From positions 88,509-152,508 of the forward strand of contig CAVSSS010000016.1 in the NCBI GenBank assembly GCA_963730555.1: a stretch of 64,000 nucleotides of DNA. Reading direction: 5' to 3'. The notes beneath the pieces were generated by a model that saw only the letters and a program-made list of their open reading frames with translations, made no database searches and had not been told where the DNA came from. This stretch comes from Roseiarcus sp963730555. GTDB lineage: Bacteria; Pseudomonadota; Alphaproteobacteria; Rhizobiales; Beijerinckiaceae. Positions 37,966-47,551 of this stretch are shown here, piece by piece. Position numbers and translations under genes: made by a program. Each line of letters opens with the position of its first letter. The first letter of the stretch is position 1.

Positions 37966-39578
37966 CAGGCTGCGCTGGCGTCGGCCAGGATCATCTCGGC
38001 CGCCTTTTCGGCGATCATCATTGTCGGTGAACCCGTATTGCCGGAGGTTATGCGCGGCATCACCGACGCGTCGGCGACACGCAGCCCCATGAGACCGTGA
38101 ACCTTGAGCTGCTGATCGACCACGGCCAACGGATCCTGCCCCAATCCCATTTTCGCGGTCCCGACAGGGTGGAAGATCGTCGTCCCGATCTCGCCCGCGG
38201 CCCGCGCAAGCTCATCGTCCGACATGAGCTTTGCGCCAGGCTTGAGCTCTTGGGGCGCGTAACGCGCGAGCGCGGGCGCGGCGGCAAGGCGACGGGTGAG
38301 ACGAATGGAATCCACGGCAACGCGCTGATCAGCGAGGGCCGACAAATAGTTCGGTTGGATGACCGGCGCGGCGCGCGGATCGGCGCTCGAGGCATGGGTC
38401 GAACCGCGGCTTTCCGGCCGCAGGTTGCAGACGCTGATCGTGATCGCCGGATAGGGGTGCATCGGCTCGCCGAACCGGTCGAGCGACAGCGGCTGGACAT
38501 GAAATTCGATATTGGCAGTAGCGTAGTCGGCCGAGGACCTTGCGAACAGACCAAGCTGCGACGGCGCCATCGTCAAAGGCCCCCGCCGCCGGAGACCATA
38601 GTTGAGCCCCATCATGCCCCGCCTCAGAAGCGACTGATACTCGACATTCAGCGTGCGCGCGCCCGTGACGCCGAAGATCGCCCTCAGCTGGAGGTGGTCC
38701 TGCAGATTTTCGCCAACCCCCGGCAGCGCATGAACAACCTGAACGCCGATCGCCTCGAGGCGATCCGGCGCGCCAACGCCTGAGACTTCCAAAAGCTGGG
38801 GCGAGCCGATCGCGCCGGCCGCAAGAACGACTTCGCCCCTCGCCCGCGCTTCGCGGCTGACGCCGTGCTGGCTATAGCGCAAGCCTGTGGCGCGGCGACC
38901 CTCGAACAGGATGCGCTCGACATGCGCGCCTGTCTCGAGCCGCAGGTTCGGCCGCTTGAGGATCGGCTTCAAAAACGCTGTCGCTGCGCTCCAACGCCGC
39001 CCGCGGCGCTGGTTGACCTCGAAATAGGCCGAGCCTTCGTTGTCGCCGTGATTGAAGTCGTCGATTTTCGGAATGCCGATTTCGACCCCAGCCTCCCGCA
39101 CCGCGTCGAGGATCGGCCAGGACACGCGCGGGCGCTCGACCCGCCATTCGCCACCCGTTCCATGCAGCTCGCTCGTGCCGCCGTGATGGTCCTCCTGACG
39201 GAGGAAATAGGGCAGCACGTCGTCCCAGCCCCAACCGGCAAGACCAAGCTGTCGCCAGCCGTCATAGTCGGCCGCCTGGCCGCGCATATAGATCATGGCG
39301 TTGATGGCGGACGAGCCGCCCACCACCCGGCCGCGCGGATAGGCGATCGCGCGCCCGCCCAAATTGGGCTCCGGCGCCGTCTTGAACATCCAGTCCGCGC
39401 GCGGATTGCCGATCGCGTAGAGGTAGCCGACGGGAATATGGAACCAGATCCAATTATCGCGGCCGCCAGCTTCGATGACGAGCACGCGGTTCCTGGGGTC
39501 GCGGCTCAAGCGATTGGCGAGCACGCAGCCGGCGGACCCGGCGCCGACGACAATAAAGTCGTAAGCGTCCTCGCTCAT
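37965..39578 (-). CDS. GMC-family FAD oxidoreductase (choline/alcohol dehydrogenase type)
   Basis: A 537-residue flavoprotein. The N-terminal dinucleotide-binding motif FIVVGAGSAGCVLANRLS, the GMC signature 1 region GRVVGGSSAINAMIYMRGQ and signature 2 (GAIGSPQLLEVSGVG) are all clear, and the C-terminal HPVGTAKMG and RVADASVMPRITSGNT carry the active-site His and the second FAD contact. Substrates are alcohols such as choline, polyethylene glycol or aliphatic alcohols; which one is not determinable. It overlaps dppF-like and mmcB genes, so it belongs to the importer operon and may oxidise the imported compound. Confidence 0.95.
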   Translation of the reverse strand: MSEDAYDFIVVGAGSAGCVLANRLSRDPRNRVLVIEAGGRDNWIWFHIPVGYLYAIGNPRADWMFKTAPEPNLGGRAIAYPRGRVVGGSSAINAMIYMRGQAADYDGWRQLGLAGWGWDDVLPYFLRQEDHHGGTSELHGTGGEWRVERPRVSWPILDAVREAGVEIGIPKIDDFNHGDNEGSAYFEVNQRRGRRWSAATAFLKPILKRPNLRLETGAHVERILFEGRRATGLRYSQHGVSREARARGEVVLAAGAIGSPQLLEVSGVGAPDRLEAIGVQVVHALPGVGENLQDHLQLRAIFGVTGARTLNVEYQSLLRRGMMGLNYGLRRRGPLTMAPSQLGLFARSSADYATANIEFHVQPLSLDRFGEPMHPYPAITISVCNLRPESRGSTHASSADPRAAPVIQPNYLSALADQRVAVDSIRLTRRLAAAPALARYAPQELKPGAKLMSDDELARAAGEIGTTIFHPVGTAKMGLGQDPLAVVDQQLKVHGLMGLRVADASVMPRITSGNTGSPTMMIAEKAAEMILADASAA

Positions 39579-40537
39579 GGAGCGACAGCCCAGCAGGCGA
39601 CGTCGCGCGCCTGTTTGCGCTCGAGCGGCGGCTCCTCGGCGCGGCAGCGGTCGAAGGCAAGCCGGCAGCGCGGATTGAACGGACAGCCTGGCGGCGGCGC
39701 GAATGGCGACGGGGGCTCGCCGGCAAGCAGGATGCGCTGGCGCCTGGCGGTCGGGTCAGCGATCGGCGTCGCGGACAGGAGCGCCTGCGTGTAAGGATGC
39801 TGCGGGGAATCGAAGATTGCCGCCCGCTCGCCGAGCTCGACCGTCTTGCCGAGATAGATCACCATCACCTCGTCGGCGATATGGCGCACGACCGAAAGAT
39901 CGTGCGAGACGAACACATAGGCGAGAGCGAATTCCTCCTGCAAGCTCGCGAGCAGGTTGAGCGCCTGCGCGCGGATCGAAACATCCAGCGCCGACACGGG
40001 CTCGTCGAGCACCAGGATCTTCGGCTTCAGCATGAGGGCGCGGGCGATCGCGATGCGCTGGCGCTGGCCGCCGGAGAACATGTGCGGATAGCGATGATAA
40101 TATTCGGGCCTTAAGCCGACCTTGGCCATGATCGACAGAGCCTCGGCCTTGCGCTCAGCGGCGCCCAGCGTCGTGTTGACGAGCAGCGGCTCCTCGAGCG
40201 CCTTGCCGATCGTCTGGCGCGGATTGAGCGAGCCGTAGGGGTTCTGGAAGACGATCTGGATTTCCCGCCTGAGGCGCGCACGTGTCGCCGCCCTTGCATG
40301 AGCGACGTCTTCGCCGTCGATCAGAAGCGAGCCGGCGGTCGGAGTTTCGATCAAGGTCAAGAGCCGCGCCAGCGTAGATTTGCCCGAGCCGGACTCGCCC
40401 ACCACTGCCAGCGTGCGCCCGGCATGAAGCGAGAAGGAAACACCGTTAAGCGCCTTGACCGTCGCGCGTGGGCGGAATGCGCCGCGCGACACGGAATAAT
40501 CCCGTGTCAGACCCTTGGCCTCCAGGATGGCGTTCAC
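39575..40537 (-). CDS. Oligopeptide/dipeptide ABC ATPase, DppF/OppF type
   Basis: A 320-residue ATP-binding protein: Walker A VGESGSGKSTLARL, signature MFSGGQRQRIAIARAL, Walker B KILVLDEPVSALDVS and the switch His in FVSHDLSVV. The C-terminal oligo_HPY extension has the cysteine segment PFAPPPGCPFNPRC, which binds an Fe-S cluster in characterised relatives. It overlaps both neighbours by 4 bp and pairs with the DppD-type ATPase to energise the transporter. Confidence 0.95.
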   Translation of the reverse strand: MNAILEAKGLTRDYSVSRGAFRPRATVKALNGVSFSLHAGRTLAVVGESGSGKSTLARLLTLIETPTAGSLLIDGEDVAHARAATRARLRREIQIVFQNPYGSLNPRQTIGKALEEPLLVNTTLGAAERKAEALSIMAKVGLRPEYYHRYPHMFSGGQRQRIAIARALMLKPKILVLDEPVSALDVSIRAQALNLLASLQEEFALAYVFVSHDLSVVRHIADEVMVIYLGKTVELGERAAIFDSPQHPYTQALLSATPIADPTARRQRILLAGEPPSPFAPPPGCPFNPRCRLAFDRCRAEEPPLERKQARDVACWAVAP

Positions 40538-41538
40538 GGCCCTGATCCTTCCAGCTCAAGCACGCTCGGAATCCCGGCGACCAATGGCGTGAGACACCGC
40601 GCGCGGCCAAGGGAGGCCGCGGCTGGCGGCGGCTCGGCGTCATGGCAGGCGTCGAAGACAAAGGCGCAGCGCGGCGAGAAGACGCAGCCACGCGGCCGGT
40701 CGAACGGCCCGGGCACGACGCCCGGAATCGCCGGCAAGCGCCGCCCGTTCGCCCGCTCAGGCAAGGCCGCCAGAAGCGCGGCGGTATAGGGATGATGCGG
40801 ATCGGCGAAGAGTTCGCGCGTGCGGTTCGTCTCCATCTCCCGGCCGGCGTATTGGACAATGACCCGGTCGGCGGTTTCGGCGACCACCCCCATGTCGTGG
40901 GTGATGAGCACAAGCCCCATTCCATTGTCACGGCGCTCCCGCATCAGAAGATCGAGGATTTGCGCCTGGATGGTGACGTCGAGCGCGGTGGTCGGCTCGT
41001 CCGCGATCAAGAGCTTAGGCCGGCAGGCCAGCGCCATCGCGATCATGACGCGCTGGCTCATGCCCCCGGATAGCTGATGGGGATAGGCGCGCGCACGGCG
41101 TTCGGGATCGGGAATGCCGACCTCGGCGAGAAGCTTGACGATGCGCCTCTCGCGCTCGGCGCGTTTGAGGTTGAGGTGCGTCTTTAGCGTTTCACCGATC
41201 TGAAAGCCGACATCGAAGCATGGATTGAGCGACGACATCGGCTCCTGGAAGATCATCGCCATGTCCTTGCCGGCGATCAGTCGGCGCTGATCCGCACTCA
41301 TTGACAAGAGGTCGGCGCCGTCGAAGGCCATACGGTCGGCGCACACGGTCGCGGTCGGAGGCAATAGGCCCATCGCCGCCAGCATCGCCACCGACTTGCC
41401 GGACCCGGATTCGCCTACGATCGCCAGGACCTCGTTGCGATCGAGCGTCAGGTCGAACCCATCGACCGCGGTGAACGGGCCGTGCCGTGTTGCAAAAGAC
41501 ACCGAGAGATTGCGGATTTCGAGGAGTGGCAGCGCCAT
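40534..41538 (-). CDS. Oligopeptide/dipeptide ABC ATPase, DppD/OppD type
   Basis: A 334-residue ATPase: Walker A VGESGSGKSVAML, a Q-loop in MIFQEPMSSLNP, signature QLSGGMSQRVMIAMAL, Walker B LLIADEPTTALDVT and ITHDMGVV. The C-terminal oligo_HPY region includes RPRGCVFSPRCAFVFDAC. It overlaps the DppC-type permease stop by one base and the DppF-type gene by 4 bp, forming the second half of the heterodimeric motor. Confidence 0.95.
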   Translation of the reverse strand: MALPLLEIRNLSVSFATRHGPFTAVDGFDLTLDRNEVLAIVGESGSGKSVAMLAAMGLLPPTATVCADRMAFDGADLLSMSADQRRLIAGKDMAMIFQEPMSSLNPCFDVGFQIGETLKTHLNLKRAERERRIVKLLAEVGIPDPERRARAYPHQLSGGMSQRVMIAMALACRPKLLIADEPTTALDVTIQAQILDLLMRERRDNGMGLVLITHDMGVVAETADRVIVQYAGREMETNRTRELFADPHHPYTAALLAALPERANGRRLPAIPGVVPGPFDRPRGCVFSPRCAFVFDACHDAEPPPAAASLGRARCLTPLVAGIPSVLELEGSGP

Positions 41539-42464
41539 CAGCCCCTCCGCATCTTCGGATCGAGCGCATCGCGAAGACCGTCGCCCATGAGATTAATGGC
41601 GACGACCGTGATGAGGATGGCCAAGCCCGGGAGAGCCACGATCCAAGGATCGGAGCGAATGAATTCGCGCGAGTTGGCCAGCATCGCACCCCATTCCGGC
41701 GTCGGCGGTTGCGCGCCAAGCCCGAGGAAGCCGAGCGCCGCCGCTTCGAGAATGGCGCTCGACACGCCGAGCGCCGCCTGCACGATGAGGGGAGCGAGGC
41801 AGTTTGGCAGCACGGTCGAAGTAGCGAGCCGGAGCGGCCCGACGCCGACCACGAGGGCGGCGGTCACGTAGTCCTTGCCGAGTTCGCCGAGTGCGGACGC
41901 CCGCGCCAGGCGCACATAAGCAGGCAAATAGACGATCGTCACCGCGATGATGGTGTTAGCGAGGCTTGGCCCCAGAACGGCGACGACGAGCACGGCAAGC
42001 ACTAGGCTCGGAACCGCCATGATCAAATCCATGAAGCGCGTAATGGCGACGTCGACGACCGGCCCGGCCATCGCCGCCGCGAGTCCGAGCGCGACGCCGA
42101 CAATGAAGGAGACGCACATCACAGAAAGGCCGATGAACAGCGACACCCGCGCCCCGAAGATGAGGCGCGACAGCATGTCATGGCCGTCGCCGTCGGTCCC
42201 CAGCGGGAAGCGCCACGAGCCGCCCGCGTCCCAGACCGGCGGCGCGCGCACCGCGTCACGGAATTGCACGATCGGCGAGTGGGGCGCGACGACATTCGCC
42301 GTCAGCGCCAAGAAAACAATGACGCCAAAGACGGCGAGACCGAATACTGCGCCTTTGTTTTCCCGGAACGCGGCCCAGAACGACCCCAGCGGCGAAGGCT
42401 GCGTGAGGACGGCTGCGGCGTCGTCGCCGATGGGCGTTGCCAGCGCGGCGAAGTCAGCGGGCAT
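41538..42464 (-). CDS. Oligopeptide/dipeptide ABC permease, DppC type
   Basis: A 308-residue six-helix permease. The N-terminal OppC helix (NKGAVFGLAVFGVIVFLAL), the LGTDGDGHDMLSRLIFGARVSL signature and the EAA-like GPLRLATSTVLPNCLAPL are evident. I start at the ATG 42462-42464 because AGGA is 6 bp upstream; an ATG at 42489-42491 lacks a ribosome site and would overlap the DppB-type gene further. Together with the adjacent permease it forms the transmembrane channel. Confidence 0.93.
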   Translation of the reverse strand: MPADFAALATPIGDDAAAVLTQPSPLGSFWAAFRENKGAVFGLAVFGVIVFLALTANVVAPHSPIVQFRDAVRAPPVWDAGGSWRFPLGTDGDGHDMLSRLIFGARVSLFIGLSVMCVSFIVGVALGLAAAMAGPVVDVAITRFMDLIMAVPSLVLAVLVVAVLGPSLANTIIAVTIVYLPAYVRLARASALGELGKDYVTAALVVGVGPLRLATSTVLPNCLAPLIVQAALGVSSAILEAAALGFLGLGAQPPTPEWGAMLANSREFIRSDPWIVALPGLAILITVVAINLMGDGLRDALDPKMRRG

Positions 42465-43467
42465 GGCGTATCCTGGGATCGATGACGCCATAGACGAGAT
42501 CGACGATCAGGTTGACCAAAACGACGACGGCGGAGATAAGCAGGACGCCGCCCTGTAGCGCCGGATAATCCCGCCGGCCGATGGAATCGATAAGCCAATG
42601 GCCGACCCCTGGCCAGGAGAAGATCGTCTCCGTTAGCACCGCGCCGGCCATCAAACTCGAAATCGAGAGGCCGATCACGGTCACCACCGGCAAGAGCGCA
42701 TTGCGCAAAGCGTGAACGCCGATGACTCGAGCAGGCGACAGCCCCTTGGCGCGCGCGGTGCGCACGTAATCTTCGCTTAGCACTTCGAGCATCGAGGATC
42801 GGGTCATGCGCGCGATGACAGCAAGCGGCACGGTGCCGAGTACGATCGACGGCAGGATGAGATGACGCACGGCGTCGAGGAGAGCGCCCTTCTGATCGGA
42901 AAGGAGCGCATCGACGATCATGAATCCAGTTGGCTGGTCGTAATAGTAATTGACAAGATCGACGCGGCCCGACACCGGCAGGATGCCGAGCGTGACCGAG
43001 ACGAACATGATGAGCAGCAAGCCCCACCAGAAGATCGGCATCGAATAGCCGAACAGCGAAATCGTCATCAGCGCCTGGTCGAAGAAACTGCCGCGCTTGA
43101 CCGCGGCGATCGCGCCCGCTGGCACGCCGATTCCGATCGCAAACAGCATGGCGAAGAAGGATAGTTCGAGCGTCGCGGGAAACAGGGTTAGGAATTCCTT
43201 GAGCACGCTTTGTTGCGTCGAAAGTGACACGCCGAAATCGCCGTGCAGGAGCTTCCAGACATAATCGAGGAACTGCTTCCACACCGGCTGGTCGAGTCCG
43301 AGCTCATGGCGGAAGTAGGCGAGCCGCTCGGGCGACATGCCATGCTCGCCGGTCCTCACCTCCACAGGATCGCCTGGCACGAGACGGATCGCGGCGAAGG
43401 TCAGGAACATCAGCGCCAGAAAGGTCGGAATGGTCAGCGCGATGCGGCGAAGGAAGTAGGCGAGCAT
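42454..43467 (-). CDS. Oligopeptide/dipeptide ABC permease, DppB type
   Basis: A 337-residue permease starting MLAYFLRRIALTIPTFLALM, the characteristic DppB/OppB N-terminus, with RLVPGDPVEVRTG and the C-terminal coupling motif VRTARAKGLSPARVIGVHALRN. Six transmembrane helices are predicted. Its 3' end overlaps the DppC-type start. The substrate-binding gene lies 60 bp upstream. Confidence 0.95.
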   Translation of the reverse strand: MLAYFLRRIALTIPTFLALMFLTFAAIRLVPGDPVEVRTGEHGMSPERLAYFRHELGLDQPVWKQFLDYVWKLLHGDFGVSLSTQQSVLKEFLTLFPATLELSFFAMLFAIGIGVPAGAIAAVKRGSFFDQALMTISLFGYSMPIFWWGLLLIMFVSVTLGILPVSGRVDLVNYYYDQPTGFMIVDALLSDQKGALLDAVRHLILPSIVLGTVPLAVIARMTRSSMLEVLSEDYVRTARAKGLSPARVIGVHALRNALLPVVTVIGLSISSLMAGAVLTETIFSWPGVGHWLIDSIGRRDYPALQGGVLLISAVVVLVNLIVDLVYGVIDPRIRHAR

Positions 43468-43527
43468 GGCCGATCCGAAACCAGCGGGCCCCGCCTCGCT
43501 TCATGGCGGGCGGAGCCCGGACCGGCC

Positions 43528-45120
43528 TCACTGAAGGTCAACGCCCTCGAACGCATGCGTGCCAAGCGGGCTCTGCTTGTAGCCTACCACATTTGAGCGC
43601 ATCGCTTCGGATACGATGGAGTGCGCGACGAGAACGTCGGGGGCTTCCTCGTGCTCGATCTCCTGCATGCGCTTGTAGAGCTTGGCGCGCTCGGCTTGAT
43701 CGGAAACCGTGCGCGCCTTGGCCAACAGCTCGTCGAATTCGCTGTTGCACCATTTGGCGACGTTGATCGATGCGGGCTTTTCGTCGGGACATCCGCGAAG
43801 ATAGAAGAAATTGTCGGGATCGCCGTTGTCGCCGGTCCACCCGAACTGGCCGGTGGTCGCCTCGCCATTCTGCAGGCGCTTGCGATACTCTCCCCACTCG
43901 TAGGTCACGAGCTTCGCGTTGACGCCGATCTTTGCCAGGTCGGCCTGCATCATCTCGCCCATCCGCTTGCCGTTCGGATTGTAAGGGCGTGACACCGGCT
44001 GATACCAGAGATCGATGTCGATCGGCGTTTGCACGCCAGCCGCCTTCAGCATCGCCTTGGCCTTTTCCGGATCATAGGGGTAATCGGCGATCGAGTCGTC
44101 GAAGGACCACATGGTGCGCGGAATGAGAGTCTTCGCCTTTTCGCCTGCCCCGAGAAATACGTCTTTGAGAATCGCGTCGCGATCGATGGCCAGGTTGATA
44201 GCCTGCCGCACTTCCTTCTTGTCGAAGGGTGGCTTGGTCGCGTTCATCGCCAGAAAGACGACGTTGAGGCCTGAGGCATGGATGACCTTGAGCGTCGGGT
44301 CCTTCTCCATCTCGGGGAGATCGGCCGGTCTCGGATAAGCGTTGACGTGGCACTCGCCAGCCTTGAGCTTGGCGTAGCGCGCCGTTGCGTCGGGAGTGAT
44401 GGCGAACACGAGGTCGTCGACCAGCGGTTTCTCGCCGTAATAATCCTTGTTCGCCTTGTAGCGAATGACCGAATCCTTCTGATAGGCGACGAAGGAAAAC
44501 GGGCCGGTGCCGACCGGCGCCTGATCGAACTGCTCTGGCGTTCCTTTCTTCAGCAGGAAGTCGGCGTACTCCTTGGAGCCAATCGCCATGAAGTCCATTG
44601 CGAGATTGGCGAGGATGGCGACATTGGGCGTCTTGAGCTTCATGACGACCGTGTCGTCGTCGGTCTTGGTGACCGAGTTGAGCAGGCCCGGCATGTCCAT
44701 GTCGTTGAAGTAGTCATACTTTCCGCCAGAGACCTTGTAATACGGGATGGTCCGGCTTCCACTGGCGGTCGAACGAGAACAGATGACGTCGTCGGCGTTG
44801 AAGTCGCGCGTCGGCTTGAAGTCCTTCAACGAATGGAACTTGACGCCCCTGCGGAGATGAAAGGTGATCGTCTTGCCGCCGTCAGTCACTTCCCAGCTTT
44901 CGGCGAGGCCGGGAACGACCTCGGTCGTGCCGCGCTTGAATTCGGTCAGGCGATTATAGACAGGACGCGCGGCGTCGAAGCTGGTCCCGGTGGTGTTGAT
45001 CGCCGGCGTGAAATTCTCCGGACTGCCTTCGGAGCAATAGACCAGGGTCTTCGCCGAAACGAAGCCTGCGCCCGCTAACAACGCGGCCAGCACAACGCCG
45101 GCGAAGGTGAGCGCTTTCAT
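43528..45120 (-). CDS. Peptide/nickel-type ABC substrate-binding protein
   Basis: A 530-residue periplasmic binding protein (SBP_bac_5; DppA type). Signal peptide at residues 1-22 (LAALLAGAGFVSA); VYCSEGSPENFTPAINTTGTS is typical of DppA. The ATG at 45118-45120 has AGGAGAAG 8 bp upstream; the open frame extends to 45501 but this part is antisense to nothing coding and overlaps the DUF167 gene. Around 44738-44782 the protein reads CSRSTASGSRTI, but a shifted frame of the same DNA reads FSFDRQWKPDHP, exactly what the family has before YYKVSGGKYDYF. Two small indels (net +3) appear to scramble about a dozen residues without closing the frame. First gene of the dpp-like operon. Confidence 0.92.
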   Translation of the reverse strand: MKALTFAGVVLAALLAGAGFVSAKTLVYCSEGSPENFTPAINTTGTSFDAARPVYNRLTEFKRGTTEVVPGLAESWEVTDGGKTITFHLRRGVKFHSLKDFKPTRDFNADDVICSRSTASGSRTIPYYKVSGGKYDYFNDMDMPGLLNSVTKTDDDTVVMKLKTPNVAILANLAMDFMAIGSKEYADFLLKKGTPEQFDQAPVGTGPFSFVAYQKDSVIRYKANKDYYGEKPLVDDLVFAITPDATARYAKLKAGECHVNAYPRPADLPEMEKDPTLKVIHASGLNVVFLAMNATKPPFDKKEVRQAINLAIDRDAILKDVFLGAGEKAKTLIPRTMWSFDDSIADYPYDPEKAKAMLKAAGVQTPIDIDLWYQPVSRPYNPNGKRMGEMMQADLAKIGVNAKLVTYEWGEYRKRLQNGEATTGQFGWTGDNGDPDNFFYLRGCPDEKPASINVAKWCNSEFDELLAKARTVSDQAERAKLYKRMQEIEHEEAPDVLVAHSIVSEAMRSNVVGYKQSPLGTHAFEGVDLQ

Positions 45121-45223
45121 GGGATCTTCTCCTAAAGCGAGGTGCTCGCGATCTGAGCTTTGCGCCATCGAAGCCCTTTTTCGCTTTTCGCGCAATGGCG
45201 TCCGTCGCGCGAAGCGGCCTAGG

Positions 45224-45554
45224 TCATTCGCGGTTCGCCGAGAGCGCTGCGAGCCTAGCGACAAGGGCCGCCGGATCACCTGAAACCTCGACCTGCTTGA
45301 GCCGGCTCTTCGAGCCGGCGACGATCCGCGCGCTCGAGCTTTTCGCGCCGAGCCGCTCTGCCAAGAGCGCGCACAGGGCGCTGGTTGGCTTCGCCGTCCT
45401 GCGGAGCGTTGCGCACGCGCGCCGTGAGCACGGACGACCCGTCGGCAAGCTGAGCCACGCCCTCGATCGCGTCGCGCCCGCCTTTCGGGGTCAGACGGCA
45501 TGAGACGATCACGCCCTCGCGAGTGGCGCGCCAGGGCTTACGCTCGGCCGTCAT
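45224..45554 (-). CDS. DUF167/YggU-family protein (one frameshift)
   Basis: A protein of about 109 residues when corrected. The first frame gives IVSCRLTPKGGRDAIEG and LTARVRNAPQDGEAN; the second continues SALCALLAERLGAKSSSARI and VAGSKSRLKQVEV. Joined, these make a complete UPF0235 fold. One extra C at 45383-45384 (plus strand GG) explains the break. The start overlaps the xerD stop by 4 bp. Function of the family is unknown; it is broadly conserved. Confidence 0.85.
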
Positions 45555-46499
45555 CCGCCTTCATCGTCGTTCATGGGATGCAGATCGCGCACCATCGCCT
45601 TGGCGCGCTCGTCGAGCACATGGGTATAGATCTGCGTCGTCGCGATATCGGCATGGCCGAGCAGATCCTGAACGACGCGCAGGTCAGCGCCATTCTGCAA
45701 CAGGTGACTGGCGAAGGCGTGGCGAAGCACGTGCGGGCTCACGCGCGCGGACGCAATGCCGGCCGCTGCGGCGACGCGCTTGAGATCGCGCGCGAAGGCT
45801 TGGCGCGTCATATGGCCGCTCGCGCTTGCGGCGGGAACGAGCCAGGGGCTCGTCGCCAAGCCAGGGGAGACTTGGTCGAGCAGGGCGCGAAACGCGCCGA
45901 TCGCGGAACGCGCGGGACCCGAGAGCGGAGCAAGGCGCTCCTTGTCGCCCTTGCCGCGCACCGCGATGAGCGGGGCCTTGGCTGTTGCGATCGATTTCTT
46001 GAGACTCAGGGCTTCCGACACGCGCAAGCCCGACCCATAGATGAGCTCGATGAGACAGGCGCTGCGCGCCGCGTCCAGGCGCTCGCGCAACGGGCGCTCC
46101 GCGACCTCGATGCCTTCCCGCGCCGTCGCGATCAGGCGCTCGACCTCGGCCATGCTCAAGAGCTTCGGGACGCGGGCGCGATCGGCGCGGGCCATCGACC
46201 GCCAGCGTCGGGTCGTCGCGCCGCCAACCTTCGGCGTAAAGAAACTTGTGAAACTGACGGATCGCCGAGAGACGGCGCGCCAGCGATGCGGCGCTGAGCT
46301 TCTGCGCGCCGCGGGCCGCGAGAAACCCGCGCACATGAGTTGCGTCCGCCTTCAGCGGGTCCACACCCTTGGCCTTCAGATAGGCCTCGTAGTCGGCGAG
46401 ATCCCGCCGATAGGCCTCGATCGTATTCACGCTCGCGCCGCGCTCAGAGGCGAACGCCTCGAGGAAGCTGACGATGTGAGAAACCGTCCGCGTCTTCAT
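45551..46499 (-). CDS. xerD: Tyrosine recombinase XerD (one frameshift)
   Basis: A site-specific recombinase of about 315 residues that resolves chromosome dimers at dif. The first frame holds the N-terminal SAM-like core-binding domain (VSFLEAFASERGASVNTIEAY, then LARRLSAIRQFHKFLYAEGW). The second holds the catalytic domain with Arg in YGSGLRVSEAL, Lys in RGKGDKERLAPL, HxxR in SPHVLRHAFASHLL, and LGHADIATTQIYTHV with the final His and nucleophile Tyr. The frames join if one base is removed at about 46186-46192. XerD is favoured over XerC by gene order next to ruvB and by sequence feel. Confidence 0.88.
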
Positions 46500-46512
46500 A
46501 CGGTCGGCCAGG

Positions 46513-47550
46513 CTATTCCTCCTCCTCGAACAAGGTCGGCTGCGGCCCCTCGCGCCGCGGCTCGGCGAGGCCGAGATGACGGAATGCGTGCGAGGTCAAG
46601 AGTCGCCCGCGCGGCGTGCGCTGCACGAAGCCGAGCTGGATGAGATATGGCTCGATGATATCCTCGATCGCGTCGCGGGGCTCGGAGAGCGCGGCGGCGA
46701 TGGTCTCGGCCCCGACCGGGCCGCCGCCGAACTTGATGGCGATCGCATCGAGATAGCGCCGATCCATCTCGTCGAGCCCAATGACGTCCACGTCGAGCAG
46801 CTTGAGCGCGCTGTCGGCGAGCGCGCGCGTCACGCTTTTTGCGCCTTCGACCACAGCGAAGTCGCGCACGCGCCTGAGCAGCCGCCCGGCGATGCGCGGC
46901 GTGCCGCGTGAGCGCCTGGCGATCTCGTTCGCGCCGTCATCGGCTAGCGGCAGGCCGATCACTCGGGCGCCGCGCGCGACGATGCCCTGCAGCTCCTCGG
47001 TGGTGTAGAAATTGAGCCGGATCGGGATGCCGAAACGATCGCGCAACGGAGTGGTGAGCAGCCCGGCGCGGGTCGTCGCGCCGATCAGGGTGAACCGGGC
47101 GAGGTCGATCTTCACCGAGCGCGCCGCAGGCCCCGCGCCGATGATGAGGTCGAGCTGGAAATCCTCCATCGCCGGATAGAGAATCTCTTCGATCGCTGGG
47201 TTGAGACGGTGAATCTCGTCGATGAACAGCACATCGCGCGGCTCGAGATTGGTGAGCTGCCCAGCGAGATCGCCCGCCTTGCCGATGACCGGCCCGGAGG
47301 TCGAATGGAAATTGACGCCGAGCTCGCGCGCGACGATCTGCGCGAGCGTCGTCTTGCCGAGTCCAGGCGGTCCGACGAACAGCACGTGATCGAGCGCCTC
47401 GCCGCGCGATTTCGCGGATTGGATGAAGATGCCGAGATTCTTGCGCGCCGCTTCCTGGCCGGCGAAATCGGCCAGGAGCTGCGGGCGGACCGCCGTCTCG
47501 TCCTCGGGACGCTTGTCGGCTGAGACGAGCCGGCGGGGCGCTTCGGCCAC
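46513..47550 (-). CDS. ruvB: Holliday junction helicase RuvB
   Basis: A 345-residue AAA+ motor that drives branch migration with RuvA. Walker A FVGPPGLGKTTLAQIVA, Walker B DVLFIDEIHRLNP, sensor 1 TLIGATTRAGLLTTPLRDRFG and the C-terminal winged-helix (GFVQRTPRGRLLTSHAF) are intact. Unlike ruvA, no frame problem is apparent. It lies 13 bp upstream of xerD. It is separated from ruvCA by a vapBC-like pair and a membrane-protein gene. Confidence 0.97.
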   Translation of the reverse strand: MAEAPRRLVSADKRPEDETAVRPQLLADFAGQEAARKNLGIFIQSAKSRGEALDHVLFVGPPGLGKTTLAQIVARELGVNFHSTSGPVIGKAGDLAGQLTNLEPRDVLFIDEIHRLNPAIEEILYPAMEDFQLDLIIGAGPAARSVKIDLARFTLIGATTRAGLLTTPLRDRFGIPIRLNFYTTEELQGIVARGARVIGLPLADDGANEIARRSRGTPRIAGRLLRRVRDFAVVEGAKSVTRALADSALKLLDVDVIGLDEMDRRYLDAIAIKFGGGPVGAETIAAALSEPRDAIEDIIEPYLIQLGFVQRTPRGRLLTSHAFRHLGLAEPRREGPQPTLFEEEE

Positions 47551-47551
47551 C

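Noticed and set aside
45121..45501. N-terminal extension of the dppA-like gene
   Set aside because: Lacks a signal peptide and overlaps the DUF167 gene; the ATG at 45120 has a strong ribosome site.
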